Assembly (NCBI RefSeq): GCF_028752835.1
Contig: NZ_CP087952.1
Location: 2,399,041 to 2,463,040 of the forward strand
Source of the DNA: Desulfosarcina sp. BuS5
Lineage (GTDB): Bacteria > Desulfobacterota > Desulfobacteria > Desulfobacterales > BuS5
DNA: 64,000 nt
Direction: 5' to 3'
Part shown: positions 26,503 to 36,487 of the stretch, piece by piece
How positions within the stretch are numbered: position 1 is the first letter of the stretch
Layout: each line of letters begins with the position of its first letter
Made by a program: the position numbers and the translations under genes
Notes under the pieces: model-generated
The model's input: the letters and a program-made list of their open reading frames with translations, nothing else
The model's database searches: none
What the model was told of the DNA's origin: nothing

Positions 26503-27741
26503 TCAATAACGCTTGGCAAACCATTGCATAATCCCCCGTTTTACATGTTGATTTTTTGGATCTTCATCTTTCGGTGATTGCAATGTCGGCCTTTCTTCCC
26601 CGGCCTCTTTTTTTATCATACCGAAATAATCTCCGGATAACCGCTTGAATCTTTCATCCAGGGCTGCATATTCCTTTATAATTTTATCGCTATTTTCTCT
26701 TTCCCGATCAAGAAGGTTCTGCAGCGTGCTGACCATTTCATCATGGTAATCATCTTGATTCGCCTGTTTTTTAACAAGCATATTAATTTTCAGCCTGATA
26801 TCCTGGAGATTAACTTCAAATCTCTGGAACCGCTGTAAAAGTTCCTCATCACCCCCCTCCCCTTTCATTGCCGGCAAAATCCCGCCTTTATCTTCATCTT
26901 TTTTATCTTCATCCTTTTTTTTCTCCGGCTCGACATAAAATCCTATTCCGCCTTTATCTTCAATAACCCGGTCAATAACTTTTGAGTTTATCTGTTTCAA
27001 TTCATAACCAAAGCCATAGACCATGGCAGTATCACAGAACAGGTTTATAATCCTGGGAACCCCCCCGGAATTTGTATAGATTAAATCAACGGCTTCAGGC
27101 ATGAATATATCAGGACTCCCGCCTGCTTTTTTCAACCGGTACGCTATATACTCCCCTGTTTCCTCCCTAGTAAGGGTAGATAAATGATAATTTACGGTAA
27201 TACGCTGCGCAAGCTGAGCCAGCCTGGGATCTTGAAGTCTGGCTTTTAATTCGGGCTGTCCCACCAGCATGATCTGTAACAGGATCTGCTCATCCGACTG
27301 AAGATTCGACAGCATTCTGACTTCTTCCAGAACATCTGCAGCAAGATTCTGTGCCTCGTCTATAATTATCAAAACCCTGCTGCCATCGGAAAATTTTTCT
27401 ATCAAAAAACGATACAGCAGATCAAGATTAGCTGTTTTATCTTTTTTGGAATTGATTCCAAAATTATCCAGGATAAGGCCGATCAGCTGATCAGATGTAA
27501 TATTAGTATTGAAAATAACCGCAACATCCATATCAGGCTCAACCTGATTAAGGATATATCGCACCAGGGTAGTCTTGCCGGTGCCGATCTCCCCGGTCAG
27601 GAGGATAAAACCGGTTGCCTCCATCAACCCATATTCCAGATATGTCAAGGCATCCTGATGTTTTTCACTCCTGTAAAGATACGCGGGATTAGGTACTATA
27701 TTAAAGGGCTTTTCATTCAGGCCGTAAAATTTTTCATACAT
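26503..27741 (-). CDS. ExeA-like AAA ATPase of EPS/PEP-CTERM-type loci
   Basis: A 412-residue ATPase, convergent with the kinase gene at a 23-bp gap. The N-terminus is MYEKFYGLNEKPFNIVPNP, then Walker A GEIGTGKTT, Walker B VLIIIDEAQNL and a sensor segment LQIMLVGQPELK. The AAA domain ends by about residue 275. The remaining part is a charged linker (KKKDEDKKDEDKGG) and a predicted coiled coil. It resembles the GspA/ExeA-like ATPases that accompany exosortase EPS loci; the family assignment is good, the molecular role unproven. Confidence 0.85.
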   Translation of the reverse strand: MYEKFYGLNEKPFNIVPNPAYLYRSEKHQDALTYLEYGLMEATGFILLTGEIGTGKTTLVRYILNQVEPDMDVAVIFNTNITSDQLIGLILDNFGINSKKDKTANLDLLYRFLIEKFSDGSRVLIIIDEAQNLAADVLEEVRMLSNLQSDEQILLQIMLVGQPELKARLQDPRLAQLAQRITVNYHLSTLTREETGEYIAYRLKKAGGSPDIFMPEAVDLIYTNSGGVPRIINLFCDTAMVYGFGYELKQINSKVIDRVIEDKGGIGFYVEPEKKKDEDKKDEDKGGILPAMKGEGGDEELLQRFQRFEVNLQDIRLKINMLVKKQANQDDYHDEMVSTLQNLLDRERENSDKIIKEYAALDERFKRLSGDYFGMIKKEAGEERPTLQSPKDEDPKNQHVKRGIMQWFAKRY

Positions 27742-27898
27742 AGGAAACTCAACTTTTACATTATTGACCTTAAATTGTTTTATATGTTATATATTTTAGT
27801 GCTGTTATTTTGTTTAATTTATAAGGCTATTTTTTATTATTTAAAATATGTAAAGGCAAGTTTATTCTTAAGGGTGATTTCAAAGGAGGAAGTTTAGC

Positions 27899-29185
27899 AT
27901 GAAAGACGTGGTAATTGTAAGTGGCTCAAGAACTGCTATAGGTAGTTTCGGCGGAGGGTTGAAAACAGTTCCGGTGGTTGAATTAGGCTCGTTGGTAATG
28001 AAGGATGTTCTTAAACGCGTTGGCCTTAAACCGGTGCCGAATGAATTAATGGAGGAGAGCGCCCCGGACAAGCTGAAAGGCAGGGGAATTATTGAGCTTG
28101 AAAAAAAAGGTTATGATTGGGACAATTCTGCGGCTCCGGTAACAATCGACGAAGTGATTATGGGTAATGTGCTGCAGGCCGGTCAGGGCCAGAATACTGC
28201 GCGTCAGGCCATGATAAAGGCCGGAATCGTCAAAGAGACTCCGGCCACGACGATAAACAAAATCTGCGGTTCAGGCCTCAAAGCAATTGCCATGGGAGCA
28301 GCATCGATCATGGCCGGCCAGGCTGATATAGTGCTTGCGGGTGGTCAGGAAGCGATGAGCATGGCGCCCATGGCGCTGCCCAAGGCTCGATGGGGGCACA
28401 GAATGGAGCTTACCGGTGTCGGCGACATATATGATATCATGGTTTTTGACGGGTTGTATGAAATTTTCTACGGATACCATATGGGTTTAACTGCGGAAAA
28501 TATTGCCGATCTGTACGATATAGGCCGGAAGGAGCAGGACGAACTCGGTGTTTTGAGCCATAACAGGGCAAGAAAGGCCATTGCAGACGGAATTTTTGCC
28601 GACGAAATTGTGCCGGTCGTAATCAAAACCAGGAAAGGTGAAACGGTTTTTGATATTGATGAGCGTCCCATGGATACAAACATGGAAAAAATGGGCAAAT
28701 TAAGACCGGCCTTTAAAAAAGGCGGATCAGTCACAGCCGGAAATGCATCCGGAATTAACGATGCTGCGGCGGCCGTCCTTTTAATGACCGCTGATAAAGC
28801 AAAAGATATGGGGCTTGAGCCTATAGTAAAAATAAAGGCTTTTGCAGCCGGGGGCATAGACCCTGCGTATATGGGCCTCGGTCCCGTGCCGGCTGTAAGA
28901 AAAGTTTTAAAGGCTACAGGAATGACGCTTGATGATATTGATATGATCGAGTTGAATGAAGCCTTTGCATCCCAGGCGATTGGATGTATGCGTGAACTAG
29001 GGATCGAAACCGACCGGCCCAATGAGCTTGGAAGCGGTATTTCCCTAGGCCATCCGATAGGGTGCACAGGTGCCAGGCAGATGGTTACCGGAATGAACCA
29101 TATGAAACGCAAAGGCTATAGTACCGGCCTGATAAGCATGTGTATCGGGGGCGGAATGGGCATGGCAATGATAATTGAACGTTAA
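27899..29185 (+). CDS. Thiolase (acetyl-CoA acetyltransferase family)
   Basis: A 428-residue thiolase. The nucleophilic cysteine is in NKICGSGLKA, followed by NEAFASQA and the C-terminal GHPIGCTGARQ and GGGMGMA motifs. It would condense or cleave acyl-CoA. Relative to the usual 390-395 residues there is an extra segment of about 35 residues near position 45-80 (within PNELMEESAPDK to YDWDNSAAPV). An AAAGGAGG site precedes the ATG by 8 bp. No other fatty-acid genes are adjacent. Confidence 0.9.
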   Translation: MKDVVIVSGSRTAIGSFGGGLKTVPVVELGSLVMKDVLKRVGLKPVPNELMEESAPDKLKGRGIIELEKKGYDWDNSAAPVTIDEVIMGNVLQAGQGQNTARQAMIKAGIVKETPATTINKICGSGLKAIAMGAASIMAGQADIVLAGGQEAMSMAPMALPKARWGHRMELTGVGDIYDIMVFDGLYEIFYGYHMGLTAENIADLYDIGRKEQDELGVLSHNRARKAIADGIFADEIVPVVIKTRKGETVFDIDERPMDTNMEKMGKLRPAFKKGGSVTAGNASGINDAAAAVLLMTADKAKDMGLEPIVKIKAFAAGGIDPAYMGLGPVPAVRKVLKATGMTLDDIDMIELNEAFASQAIGCMRELGIETDRPNELGSGISLGHPIGCTGARQMVTGMNHMKRKGYSTGLISMCIGGGMGMAMIIER

Positions 29186-29211
29186 TTATTTTTAAAGGAA
29201 ACTTATTCATT

Positions 29212-29367
29212 ATGAATATAAGCAGAAAATTAGGTATTCTTGTTTTTTTTGTTGTTCCCGCCATAATCGGAGGTGTTATCGCTTTCACTCTTTCAGGCAG
29301 TTACGCGCCGGTTTTTGTTTATGAAATTATTCTTATTTTGGTAGGGCTCGGAATTATCAGTAAGTAA
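29212..29367 (+). CDS. Small two-helix membrane protein
   Basis: A 51-residue frame with ATG at 29212 and an AAAGGAAAC site 12 bp upstream. It encodes MNISRKLGILVFFVVPAI, then a second hydrophobic stretch (VFVYEIILILVGLGII), ending SK. Two membrane helices and the position 26 bp after the thiolase suggest cotranscription. No family is recognised. Confidence 0.45.
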   Translation: MNISRKLGILVFFVVPAIIGGVIAFTLSGSYAPVFVYEIILILVGLGIISK

Positions 29368-29376
29368 AACAAGAGT

Positions 29377-29408
29377 CAGGGTGCAGGTTTAAATTTTCCT
29401 GCCCCCTG
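29377..29408 (+). terminator. Hairpin between small membrane protein and permease genes
   Basis: CAGGGTGCAGG and CCTGCCCCCTG form an 11-bp stem with one mismatch around an AT-rich loop. No U-run follows, so it may be a weak terminator or an attenuator before the permease gene. Confidence 0.35.
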
Positions 29409-29433
29409 CTGCTTTAAAAGTATTGGAGGCAGA

Positions 29434-30528
29434 ATGGGTTGCAGTTCTTCCCGTGATTCGATATTCTGGTTTTTCCTGGTTCTCTTTATTATATCAATCT
29501 ATCTTATCAGCATTCTATTTTGGCCTTTTGTTTCGGTGATTATCCTCGGCGCAGTGGTGACCGGTGTCTTTAAGCCGGTTTATAAGTTTATAAAAAAAGG
29601 AACCAGACCATCTTTTGCGTCACTTCTGACATGCGCCCTGATCTTCATTATATTGTTTGTGCCGATAGTGTTTTTCGGAAACGCTCTGTCCAAAGAGGCT
29701 TATGATCTATATCTTACAGCAAAGAGCGCTGTATTAAACGATGAGATAAAAACTTTTCTTGCAGACAACAGAATACTGGAAAGAGTAAATATCTTTCTAT
29801 CTAATTTTAATTTTGAATTAAGCGCTGATGATTTAAACAAAGCAATTGCAGAGACAGCCAAAATAACAGGATTTTTTCTATATGAACAGATCCGGGTAAT
29901 CGCGTCAAACATGGCAGGGCTTGCGATTAACTTCTGTTTTATGCTGCTTGTGATCTATTTTTTGCTACTTGATGGCGATGACTTTCTTGCTTTTATAATT
30001 GATCTTTCGCCACTGCCCAAAGAGCAGAATGAGCAACTAATATCAAAATTTAAAGACATGGCCGGCGCCGTTCTCATAGGCAACGGATTATGCGGATTGA
30101 TCCAGGGCCTGCTGGGCGGTGTTGTTTTTGCACTTTTCGGCCTTAAATCTCCATTCTTGTGGGGCGTTATCATGGGGTTGCTGGCATTTCTGCCTATCCT
30201 GGGAATTGGACTCGTCTTCATCCCGGCAGCCGGAATTCTTTTTTTAAACGGACGCATAGGAGCCGGAATATTTTTTATTATCTTTTACCTGATCCTTTCC
30301 GGCTTCATAGAATATCTTTTTAAACCGCGCCTGGTGGGAAAACGTGTAAAAATGCACACCCTGCTGATTTTCCTGGCAATAATCGGCGGTCTGCAATTTT
30401 TCGGCATCCTTGGAATAATTTACGGACCACTGGTGGTTACCGCATTTCTGACTTTGACCGATATATATAAAACCAATTACCAGAAAATTATAGAATCAGG
30501 CGGATCGAACGCCGCTCCTCCCCTATAG
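29434..30528 (+). CDS. AI-2E family transporter (PerM/YdiK-like permease)
   Basis: A 364-residue polytopic protein. The N-terminus has two helices (FWFFLVLFIISIYLISILF, about 11-30), then a soluble part (about 90-150). The C-terminal helices carry the family signature GAVLIGNGLCGLIQGLLGGV and FGILGIIYGPLVV. Members export small molecules or act in Na+/H+ exchange; the substrate is unknown. The gene stands alone before a palindromic repeat. Confidence 0.82.
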   Translation: MGCSSSRDSIFWFFLVLFIISIYLISILFWPFVSVIILGAVVTGVFKPVYKFIKKGTRPSFASLLTCALIFIILFVPIVFFGNALSKEAYDLYLTAKSAVLNDEIKTFLADNRILERVNIFLSNFNFELSADDLNKAIAETAKITGFFLYEQIRVIASNMAGLAINFCFMLLVIYFLLLDGDDFLAFIIDLSPLPKEQNEQLISKFKDMAGAVLIGNGLCGLIQGLLGGVVFALFGLKSPFLWGVIMGLLAFLPILGIGLVFIPAAGILFLNGRIGAGIFFIIFYLILSGFIEYLFKPRLVGKRVKMHTLLIFLAIIGGLQFFGILGIIYGPLVVTAFLTLTDIYKTNYQKIIESGGSNAAPPL

Positions 30529-30554
30529 ATTTTCAGCTCACTGATATTGTTAAC

Positions 30555-30653
30555 TTTGGTGGATTCGTCGCTACGCTCCTTAATCCACCCTACAATTTTA
30601 TATATTTATATAAAAGTTTGTAGGGTGGATTAAGCGAAGCGAAGCCACCAAAA
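30555..30653. repeat. 99-bp dispersed inverted repeat, copy 1
   Basis: The arms are TTTGGTGGATTCGTCGCTAC...CCACCCTAC and GTAGGGTGGATTAAGCG...GCCACCAAAA, around an AT-rich centre. The same element occurs at 53128-53226 with matching arms but a different centre. It fills most of the 30529-30790 gap before gyrA; nothing else is seen there. Confidence 0.85.
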
Positions 30654-30790
30654 AGTATTGAAAGATATTGATTATTGACCAATTTTTTGTTTTAAATATC
30701 AGATAATTATAATAAAGCAAAATGAGTTTGTAAATTTCTGTTAACACTTAAAACTTAACTATTCATTATTATATGAAAAACTGAAAAATT

Positions 30791-33214
30791 ATGATTCAAC
30801 CGGAAAATAAACATACTATCGGCATTGAGATCGAGATGAAAAAATCTTATCTCGAATACGCCATGAGCGTTATTATCGGCCGGGCACTTCCTGATATTAG
30901 GGACGGTCTTAAACCTGTTCACAGACGTGTGCTGTTTGCCATGCATGAGCTCAAAAACGACTGGAACAAACCTTATAAAAAATCAGCCCGTATTGTTGGT
31001 GATGTTATAGGTAAATATCATCCACACGGCGACACTGCTGTTTATGACACCATTGTAAGGATGGCGCAGGATTTCTCTTTAAGATATCCGTTGATAAACG
31101 GCCAGGGCAACTTCGGCTCGGTGGACGGCGACCCCCCGGCCGCGATGAGATATACCGAGATCAGAATGATGCATCTATCCCATCAACTGCTTGAAAACCT
31201 TGAAAAGGATACTGTCGAATTTGTCCCCAATTACGATGAATCACTATCAGAACCTACTGTTCTTCCAACAAAATTTCCAAATTTATTGATAAACGGTTCC
31301 TCAGGCATAGCCGTCGGAATGGCGACCAACATTCCTCCACACAACCTGCCGGAAATTGTTGCGGGGGTTAAAGCCGTCATCGATAACCCGGAAATCAGCT
31401 TCCAGGAACTTGTCAATATCATTCCGGGGCCGGACTTTCCCACGGCGGGCATGATCTACGGGACCAAAGGAATCTACGATGCATACAGAACCGGCCGGGG
31501 AGTAATACGCCTGCGGGCCAGGGCTGTGATAGAAAAAGATAAAAGAACACAAAGAGAGACCATTATAGTTACCGAAATTCCGTACCAGGTTAACAAAGCC
31601 AGGCTGATAGAAAAAATATCGCACTTAATTAGAAATAAGCAGATTGAAGGAATAAGGTTTGTGCGGGACGAATCCGACAGGGAGGGCATGCGGATTGCTA
31701 TTGCCCTGAAAAAGGGCCAGATACCGGACATTACCCTTAATCAGCTTTATAAACATACCCAGATGCAAAACAGCTTCGGCATTATCCTTTTGGGAATATT
31801 GGATAACCAGCCCCGGATTTTTAACCTGAAAGAACTCCTGGAACAATTTGTTCTACATCGCCGGGAAGTGATTGTCAGGCGAACGCGGTTCGATCTTAAC
31901 AAGGCTGAAGAACGCGCCCATATTTTGCTCGGTTTGAAAATTGCGCTTGAGAACCTGGACGAAGTGGTTGCAATGATACGTAAATCAAAATCCCCTGCTG
32001 AGGCCAAAACCGGACTTATAAACAGATTCGATCTATCTGCCATCCAGGCCCAGGCAATTCTCGATATGCGGCTTCAAAGGCTTACCGGACTTGAGCAGGA
32101 TAAAATTTTGGAAGAATATAATAATATTTTGAAAGATATTGCCAGGTTCAAGGAAATTCTGGAAAGCGAGCACCTTGTTGACCTGATTATTAAGGAAGAA
32201 CTGGATGAAATAGAGAATGAGTACGGAGATGAGCGCAGAACCGAGATAGTAGAATCTACCAGGGAAATCACCCTGGAGGATATGATTGTAGAAGAAGATA
32301 TGGTGGTTACCATTTCAAGAAGCGGTTATATTAAAAGGAATCCACTAACCCTTTACAGCAATCAGCGTCGCGGCGGCAAGGGCAAGACCGCCATGACCAC
32401 CAAGGATGAAGATTTTGTGGAGCATCTTTTTGTGGCTTCCACCCACCACACTTTTCTGTTTTTTACAAATCTAGGCAAGGTTTACTGGTGTAAAGTTTAT
32501 GAAATCCCCCAAGCCGGACGAGCGACCCGGGGCAAGGCGATCGTAAATTTGCTGAATTTTGAAAAAAACGAAAAGCTTACAGCAGTGCTGAATGTTCCGG
32601 CTTTTGAACCTGGCTCTTATATAATCACAGCCACCAAAAACGGACTTGTTAAAAAAACGGATATCATGGCTTACAGCAGGCCCAGGGCCGGCGGAATTAT
32701 TGCGCTCGATCTTGTACCAGGCGATGAATTGATCTCCGCCAGAATCACGGACGGCACCATGAATGTATTCCTGGGATCATCTTGCGGGCAATCGATCAGG
32801 TTCCACGAATCTGATGTCCGCGCAACCGGTCGGGTTGCCAGGGGAGTAAGAGGGCTCAGGCTCGCGCCCGGCGACTCAATTGTCGGCATGGAGGTTTTAA
32901 GCTACGGACAGACTCTTTTTACCGCAACGGAACATGGATACGGCAAAAGGACTTCGATTGACGAATATCACATTCAAAAACGCGGAGGCAAAGGTGTTAT
33001 CACAATCAAGACCAGCGAACGAAATGGACGAGTTATTGCAATCCTGCTGGTGGAAGATGATGATGACCTTATGCTTATAGCCGACAGCGGCAAACTGATA
33101 CGTATGCCTGTACAAGGAATTTCCATTATAAGCCGTAATACCCAGGGTGTAAAACTTATAGGCATTGATTCTGAAGAAAAAGTTGTCGGCGCGGTCAGGC
33201 TGGCGGAAAAGTAG
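30791..33214 (+). CDS. gyrA: DNA gyrase subunit A
   Basis: An 807-residue type IIA topoisomerase subunit. The catalytic tyrosine is Y121 in [10 protein letters not shown], and the quinolone-region helix reads [10 protein letters not shown] (T82, D86). The C-terminal pinwheel domain carries the GyrA box QRRGGKGK, which separates gyrase from topoisomerase IV. With GyrB (not in the window) it introduces negative supercoils. The ribosome site before ATG 30791 is weak. gpsA follows after 11 bp. Confidence 0.96.
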   Translation: MIQPENKHTIGIEIEMKKSYLEYAMSVIIGRALPDIRDGLKPVHRRVLFAMHELKNDWNKPYKKSARIVGDVIGKYHPHGDTAVYDTIVRMAQDFSLRYPLINGQGNFGSVDGDPPAAMRYTEIRMMHLSHQLLENLEKDTVEFVPNYDESLSEPTVLPTKFPNLLINGSSGIAVGMATNIPPHNLPEIVAGVKAVIDNPEISFQELVNIIPGPDFPTAGMIYGTKGIYDAYRTGRGVIRLRARAVIEKDKRTQRETIIVTEIPYQVNKARLIEKISHLIRNKQIEGIRFVRDESDREGMRIAIALKKGQIPDITLNQLYKHTQMQNSFGIILLGILDNQPRIFNLKELLEQFVLHRREVIVRRTRFDLNKAEERAHILLGLKIALENLDEVVAMIRKSKSPAEAKTGLINRFDLSAIQAQAILDMRLQRLTGLEQDKILEEYNNILKDIARFKEILESEHLVDLIIKEELDEIENEYGDERRTEIVESTREITLEDMIVEEDMVVTISRSGYIKRNPLTLYSNQRRGGKGKTAMTTKDEDFVEHLFVASTHHTFLFFTNLGKVYWCKVYEIPQAGRATRGKAIVNLLNFEKNEKLTAVLNVPAFEPGSYIITATKNGLVKKTDIMAYSRPRAGGIIALDLVPGDELISARITDGTMNVFLGSSCGQSIRFHESDVRATGRVARGVRGLRLAPGDSIVGMEVLSYGQTLFTATEHGYGKRTSIDEYHIQKRGGKGVITIKTSERNGRVIAILLVEDDDDLMLIADSGKLIRMPVQGISIISRNTQGVKLIGIDSEEKVVGAVRLAEK

Positions 33215-33225
33215 GGGCATAATTT

Positions 33226-34257
33226 ATGAATGATAATAATTGTGACGGGTTGAGGATTGGAGTGGTTGGCTCCGGGAGTTGGGGAACCGCCATTGCCAAT
33301 CTCCTGGCCTTAAAAGGTTTTAGTATAGATTTATGGGCTTTTGAAAAAAATATTAAAGAAGATATAGCCAACTTCAGCGAAAACAGGATATTTCTGCCCG
33401 GCGTTAAACTTTCACCCAATATTCACCCATCGAACGATCTTAAAAAAGTTGCATCCGGAAAAGATCTGCTGCTACTTGTTGTCCCATCGCATGTGATGAG
33501 AGAAACAGCAAATAAAATATCCGATTTTGTTACCAAGGATATGACCATCGTATCAGCATCCAAAGGTATTGAAAACAAAACACATCTGACCATGACAGGT
33601 GTGCTTTCTGAAATTTTCAGCAATATTCCTGAAAATCTTTTTGCAGTTCTTTCGGGCCCTAGTTTTGCCAGTGAAGTTGCAAAAAAAATACCGACACTGG
33701 TAGCTGTTGCATCCAAAAATCAAAAAACAGCTGAATTAGTGCAGCATGCTTTCGCCACTCCCTATTTTCGGGTATATACCAGTAATGATATTACAGGTGT
33801 GGAGCTTGGCGGAGCAACTAAGAATGTTATTGCAATAGCTGCAGGCATGGCGGACGGTCTTAATTTCGGCTTAAATACCAGGGCAGCCATCATTACAAGG
33901 GGTCTTACAGAAATACGCCGGCTCGGGTTAAATCTGGGCGCAAATCCAAGAACATTTGTGGGCCTGGCGGGTGTCGGGGATCTCATCTTGACATGCACAG
34001 GCAATTTAAGCCGGAACTATACAGTTGGCAAACTTCTGGGGGAAGGAAAAAAAATAGATGACATCCTTTCTGAAATGAAGATGGTAGCCGAGGGAGTAAA
34101 AACAGCCAAATCCGTATATAATCTTTCGCAACGCATAGGGGTTGAGATGCCGATATCATGCGAAATATACAATATACTTTATAATGATATTTCTCCTAAA
34201 GAGGCTGTTCACAGGCTTATGACACGAGAACTCAGGGAAGAACTGGATGAAATCTGA
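33226..34257 (+). CDS. gpsA: NAD(P)-dependent glycerol-3-phosphate dehydrogenase
   Basis: A 343-residue enzyme that reduces dihydroxyacetone phosphate to sn-glycerol 3-phosphate for phospholipid synthesis. It shows the N-terminal GSGSWGTAIA motif, VVPSHVMRE, the SGPSFASEVA block, the catalytic lysine in GGATKNVIAIAAGMADGL, and GLAGVGDLILTCT. It directly follows gyrA and overlaps the next small gene by 11 bp. Confidence 0.95.
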   Translation: MNDNNCDGLRIGVVGSGSWGTAIANLLALKGFSIDLWAFEKNIKEDIANFSENRIFLPGVKLSPNIHPSNDLKKVASGKDLLLLVVPSHVMRETANKISDFVTKDMTIVSASKGIENKTHLTMTGVLSEIFSNIPENLFAVLSGPSFASEVAKKIPTLVAVASKNQKTAELVQHAFATPYFRVYTSNDITGVELGGATKNVIAIAAGMADGLNFGLNTRAAIITRGLTEIRRLGLNLGANPRTFVGLAGVGDLILTCTGNLSRNYTVGKLLGEGKKIDDILSEMKMVAEGVKTAKSVYNLSQRIGVEMPISCEIYNILYNDISPKEAVHRLMTRELREELDEI

Positions 34258-34540
34258 CATCAAGAATAACGAGTCTGAATATCCTTCCTGTTTCGGCCAA
34301 ATAGACAAGGTGTTTCCACAGACCGACGATGGATTACGAAAGACACCGGAAACATGCTTTGCATGTATTAATAAAACCCTTTGCTTAAAAAAAGCCATAT
34401 CCGGAGACCAGGGATTTAAACTTAAGGAAGAGCTCGTTGACAGGGCCTACAAAGCAGGTAAAATAAATTTTCTACAAAGATGGTCGCGAAAAAAAAGTTT
34501 ATCTTACCAAAAAAAGGAAAATCTTGATGAAATCAATTAG
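34247..34540 (+). CDS. Small cysteine-containing hypothetical protein
   Basis: 97 residues, start overlapping the gpsA stop by 11 bp and end overlapping the pgk start by 14 bp. It has four cysteines in the pattern C15-x21-C37-x2-C40-x5-C46 ([10 protein letters not shown]), which could bind a metal, and a basic C-terminus. No family is recognised. Double overlap and a usable frame support a real gene coupled to gpsA and pgk. Confidence 0.6.
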   Translation: MKSDIKNNESEYPSCFGQIDKVFPQTDDGLRKTPETCFACINKTLCLKKAISGDQGFKLKEELVDRAYKAGKINFLQRWSRKKSLSYQKKENLDEIN

Positions 34541-35732
34541 AGATCTTGATATAGACGGTAAAAGAGTTTTAATAAGGGTCGATTTTAACGTGCCTTATGA
34601 TGATCAGCAGAATATAACCGACGATACAAGGATCAGGGCGGTTTTACCGACTATACAATATGTTCTTGATCATAATGCCATATTGATTATCTGTTCACAT
34701 ATGGCCAGGCCCGGAGGAAAAGTTGTGCCTGAACTCAGCCTTTTGCCGGTGGCCAGGCGTTTAGGCAGGATAATAAAGCATAATGTGTCTATGGCGCACG
34801 ACTGCGTAGGCCCTGATATCAAAAAAATAGTTTCAGCAATGAATCCTTGTGATATTATTCTTCTTGAAAATTTGCGTTTTCACCCTGAAGAGGAGCAGGA
34901 TGATGATGCTTTTGCAAAAGAACTGGCCGATTTATGTGATGTTTATATAAACGATGCTTTTGCAGTCTCTCATAGGGCCAATGCATCTGTCAGCGCCATT
35001 ACCAGGTATGCGCCTGTTGCAGCAGCCGGTTTTCTTTTAATAAAAGAGCTCACCTATTTTTCAAAGGCCATGTCCGATCCTCATCGTCCTCTTGTTGCTA
35101 TTGTAGGAGGGGCAAAGGTTTCAGGCAAGCTTGAAGCCCTTGAAAATATGATAAACCATGTGGATAAGTTGATAATAGGCGGCGCCATGGCCAATACGTT
35201 CCTTAAGAGCTTAGGGATTGATATGGGTAATTCAAAAGTAGAATTAAGCCTTATTGATACAGCCCAAAATATCATAAAAAAGGCAAAGGAAAAAAAAATA
35301 AAACTTTACCTGCCAGTGGATACAGTTGTTGCGGACAGATTCGATGAACGTGCTGAAATCAAGGTAGTCCCGATGCAGGAAATTCCTGCTGACTGGATGT
35401 CTCTAGATATAGGACCTGCCACTTCCTTATTATATTCAGAAGCATTATATAATGCAAAGACTATAATATGGAATGGACCCATGGGCGTCTTTGAGATGGA
35501 TGCTTTTTCCAGGGGTACTGGCGCAATGGTGCAGAGCGTGGCAAATTCCTATGCACTTACAATTGTAGGTGGAGGTGACACTGATGTAGCCGTTCACAAA
35601 GCCGGAGAATCACACAGGATGACATATATTTCAACCGGGGGGGGCGCTTTTCTTACACTTATGGAGGGTAAGATGCTGCCTGCGGTCACAGCGTTGAATG
35701 AGGCTGCAAAAAACTTGGGGGGTAGAAATTAA
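34527..35732 (+). CDS. pgk: Phosphoglycerate kinase
   Basis: A 401-residue glycolytic kinase. Seen are the N-terminal [10 protein letters not shown], the substrate-binding [22 protein letters not shown], the nucleotide-side [22 protein letters not shown], and the C-terminal GGGDTDVA with STGGGAFL. It transfers phosphate between 1,3-bisphosphoglycerate and ADP. ATG 34527 is preceded by an AAGGAAA site; an in-frame TTG at 34524 is adjacent. Confidence 0.96.
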   Translation: MKSIRDLDIDGKRVLIRVDFNVPYDDQQNITDDTRIRAVLPTIQYVLDHNAILIICSHMARPGGKVVPELSLLPVARRLGRIIKHNVSMAHDCVGPDIKKIVSAMNPCDIILLENLRFHPEEEQDDDAFAKELADLCDVYINDAFAVSHRANASVSAITRYAPVAAAGFLLIKELTYFSKAMSDPHRPLVAIVGGAKVSGKLEALENMINHVDKLIIGGAMANTFLKSLGIDMGNSKVELSLIDTAQNIIKKAKEKKIKLYLPVDTVVADRFDERAEIKVVPMQEIPADWMSLDIGPATSLLYSEALYNAKTIIWNGPMGVFEMDAFSRGTGAMVQSVANSYALTIVGGGDTDVAVHKAGESHRMTYISTGGGAFLTLMEGKMLPAVTALNEAAKNLGGRN

Positions 35733-36420
35733 AAAACGGCAAAAAATTATTATATTTCTGATCCTTTTTACTTTGCTGATGATATTGGGATTTTTTTATA
35801 AAGATATATTATGGGAAGAGTTAAAGTCTTTCTTTGCTTTTATCACAGACAGAGATGAAGTTAAGGATTTCATTATATCCTTTGGGGCCATGGCTCCGCT
35901 TATATTTATCATAATCCAGGTTTTGCAGGTAATTTTTGCTCCTCTCCCCGGCGAGGCCACAGGTTTTATAGGCGGCTATCTTTTCGGCGCGGCGCAAGGT
36001 TTTTTATACTCAAGCGCCGGTCTTGCCGCAGGCTCATGCATTAACTTTTTAATCGGTCGTTTACTGGGAATCCATTGTATAAGACGCCTTATACCTCCCA
36101 AAAAAATAAAAAAACTGGGTGCTTTAACAACAAATAATGGTCTTTTTCTAATTTTTCTTCTATTTATTTTTCCAGGTTTTCCAAAAGATTATTTCTGTAT
36201 ATTTCTTGGAATAAGTGAAATACCGTTTAAAATTTTTATAATCATGGCATCAATAGGACGTATGCCCGGAACATTATTGTTAAGCCTGCAGGGAGCCTCT
36301 CTTTTTGAAAAAAACTATCTTATCTTTTCTTTAGTTTCCGCTTTGTGCCTTATTTCTATTTTATTTGCATTCCTGTATCGGGGAAAAATGTATCAATGGA
36401 TAAAAAAGAGAAATGATTGA
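35698..36420 (+). CDS. TVP38/TMEM64 (DedA-like VTT) membrane protein
   Basis: A 240-residue membrane protein of the VTT/DedA superfamily. The core reads [18 protein letters not shown], then [13 protein letters not shown] and a later [16 protein letters not shown] re-entrant element. Relatives act in lipid scrambling or in maintaining membrane potential; the substrate is not known here. ATG 35698 lies inside the pgk end with a 35-bp overlap, and no better start is visible. Confidence 0.8.
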   Translation: MRLQKTWGVEIKKRQKIIIFLILFTLLMILGFFYKDILWEELKSFFAFITDRDEVKDFIISFGAMAPLIFIIIQVLQVIFAPLPGEATGFIGGYLFGAAQGFLYSSAGLAAGSCINFLIGRLLGIHCIRRLIPPKKIKKLGALTTNNGLFLIFLLFIFPGFPKDYFCIFLGISEIPFKIFIIMASIGRMPGTLLLSLQGASLFEKNYLIFSLVSALCLISILFAFLYRGKMYQWIKKRND

Positions 36421-36487
36421 TCAGGACGATTGACGATCTGCCGAATTTATGATAACTTATTATAAAAATTGAGAAAGGTATGAACAA

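Noticed and set aside
28468-29112. 214-codon frame on the minus strand opposite the thiolase
   Set aside because: It lies fully inside a clear gene, has no ribosome site and shows no motif; it is a coding-strand shadow.
31031-31050. Threonine at GyrA position 82 as a quinolone-resistance mutation
   Set aside because: Threonine is a natural residue there in many bacteria; without a wild-type reference it says nothing.
30791-33214. gyrA as topoisomerase IV subunit parC
   Set aside because: The C-terminal domain holds a clear QRRGGKGK GyrA box, a gyrase feature.
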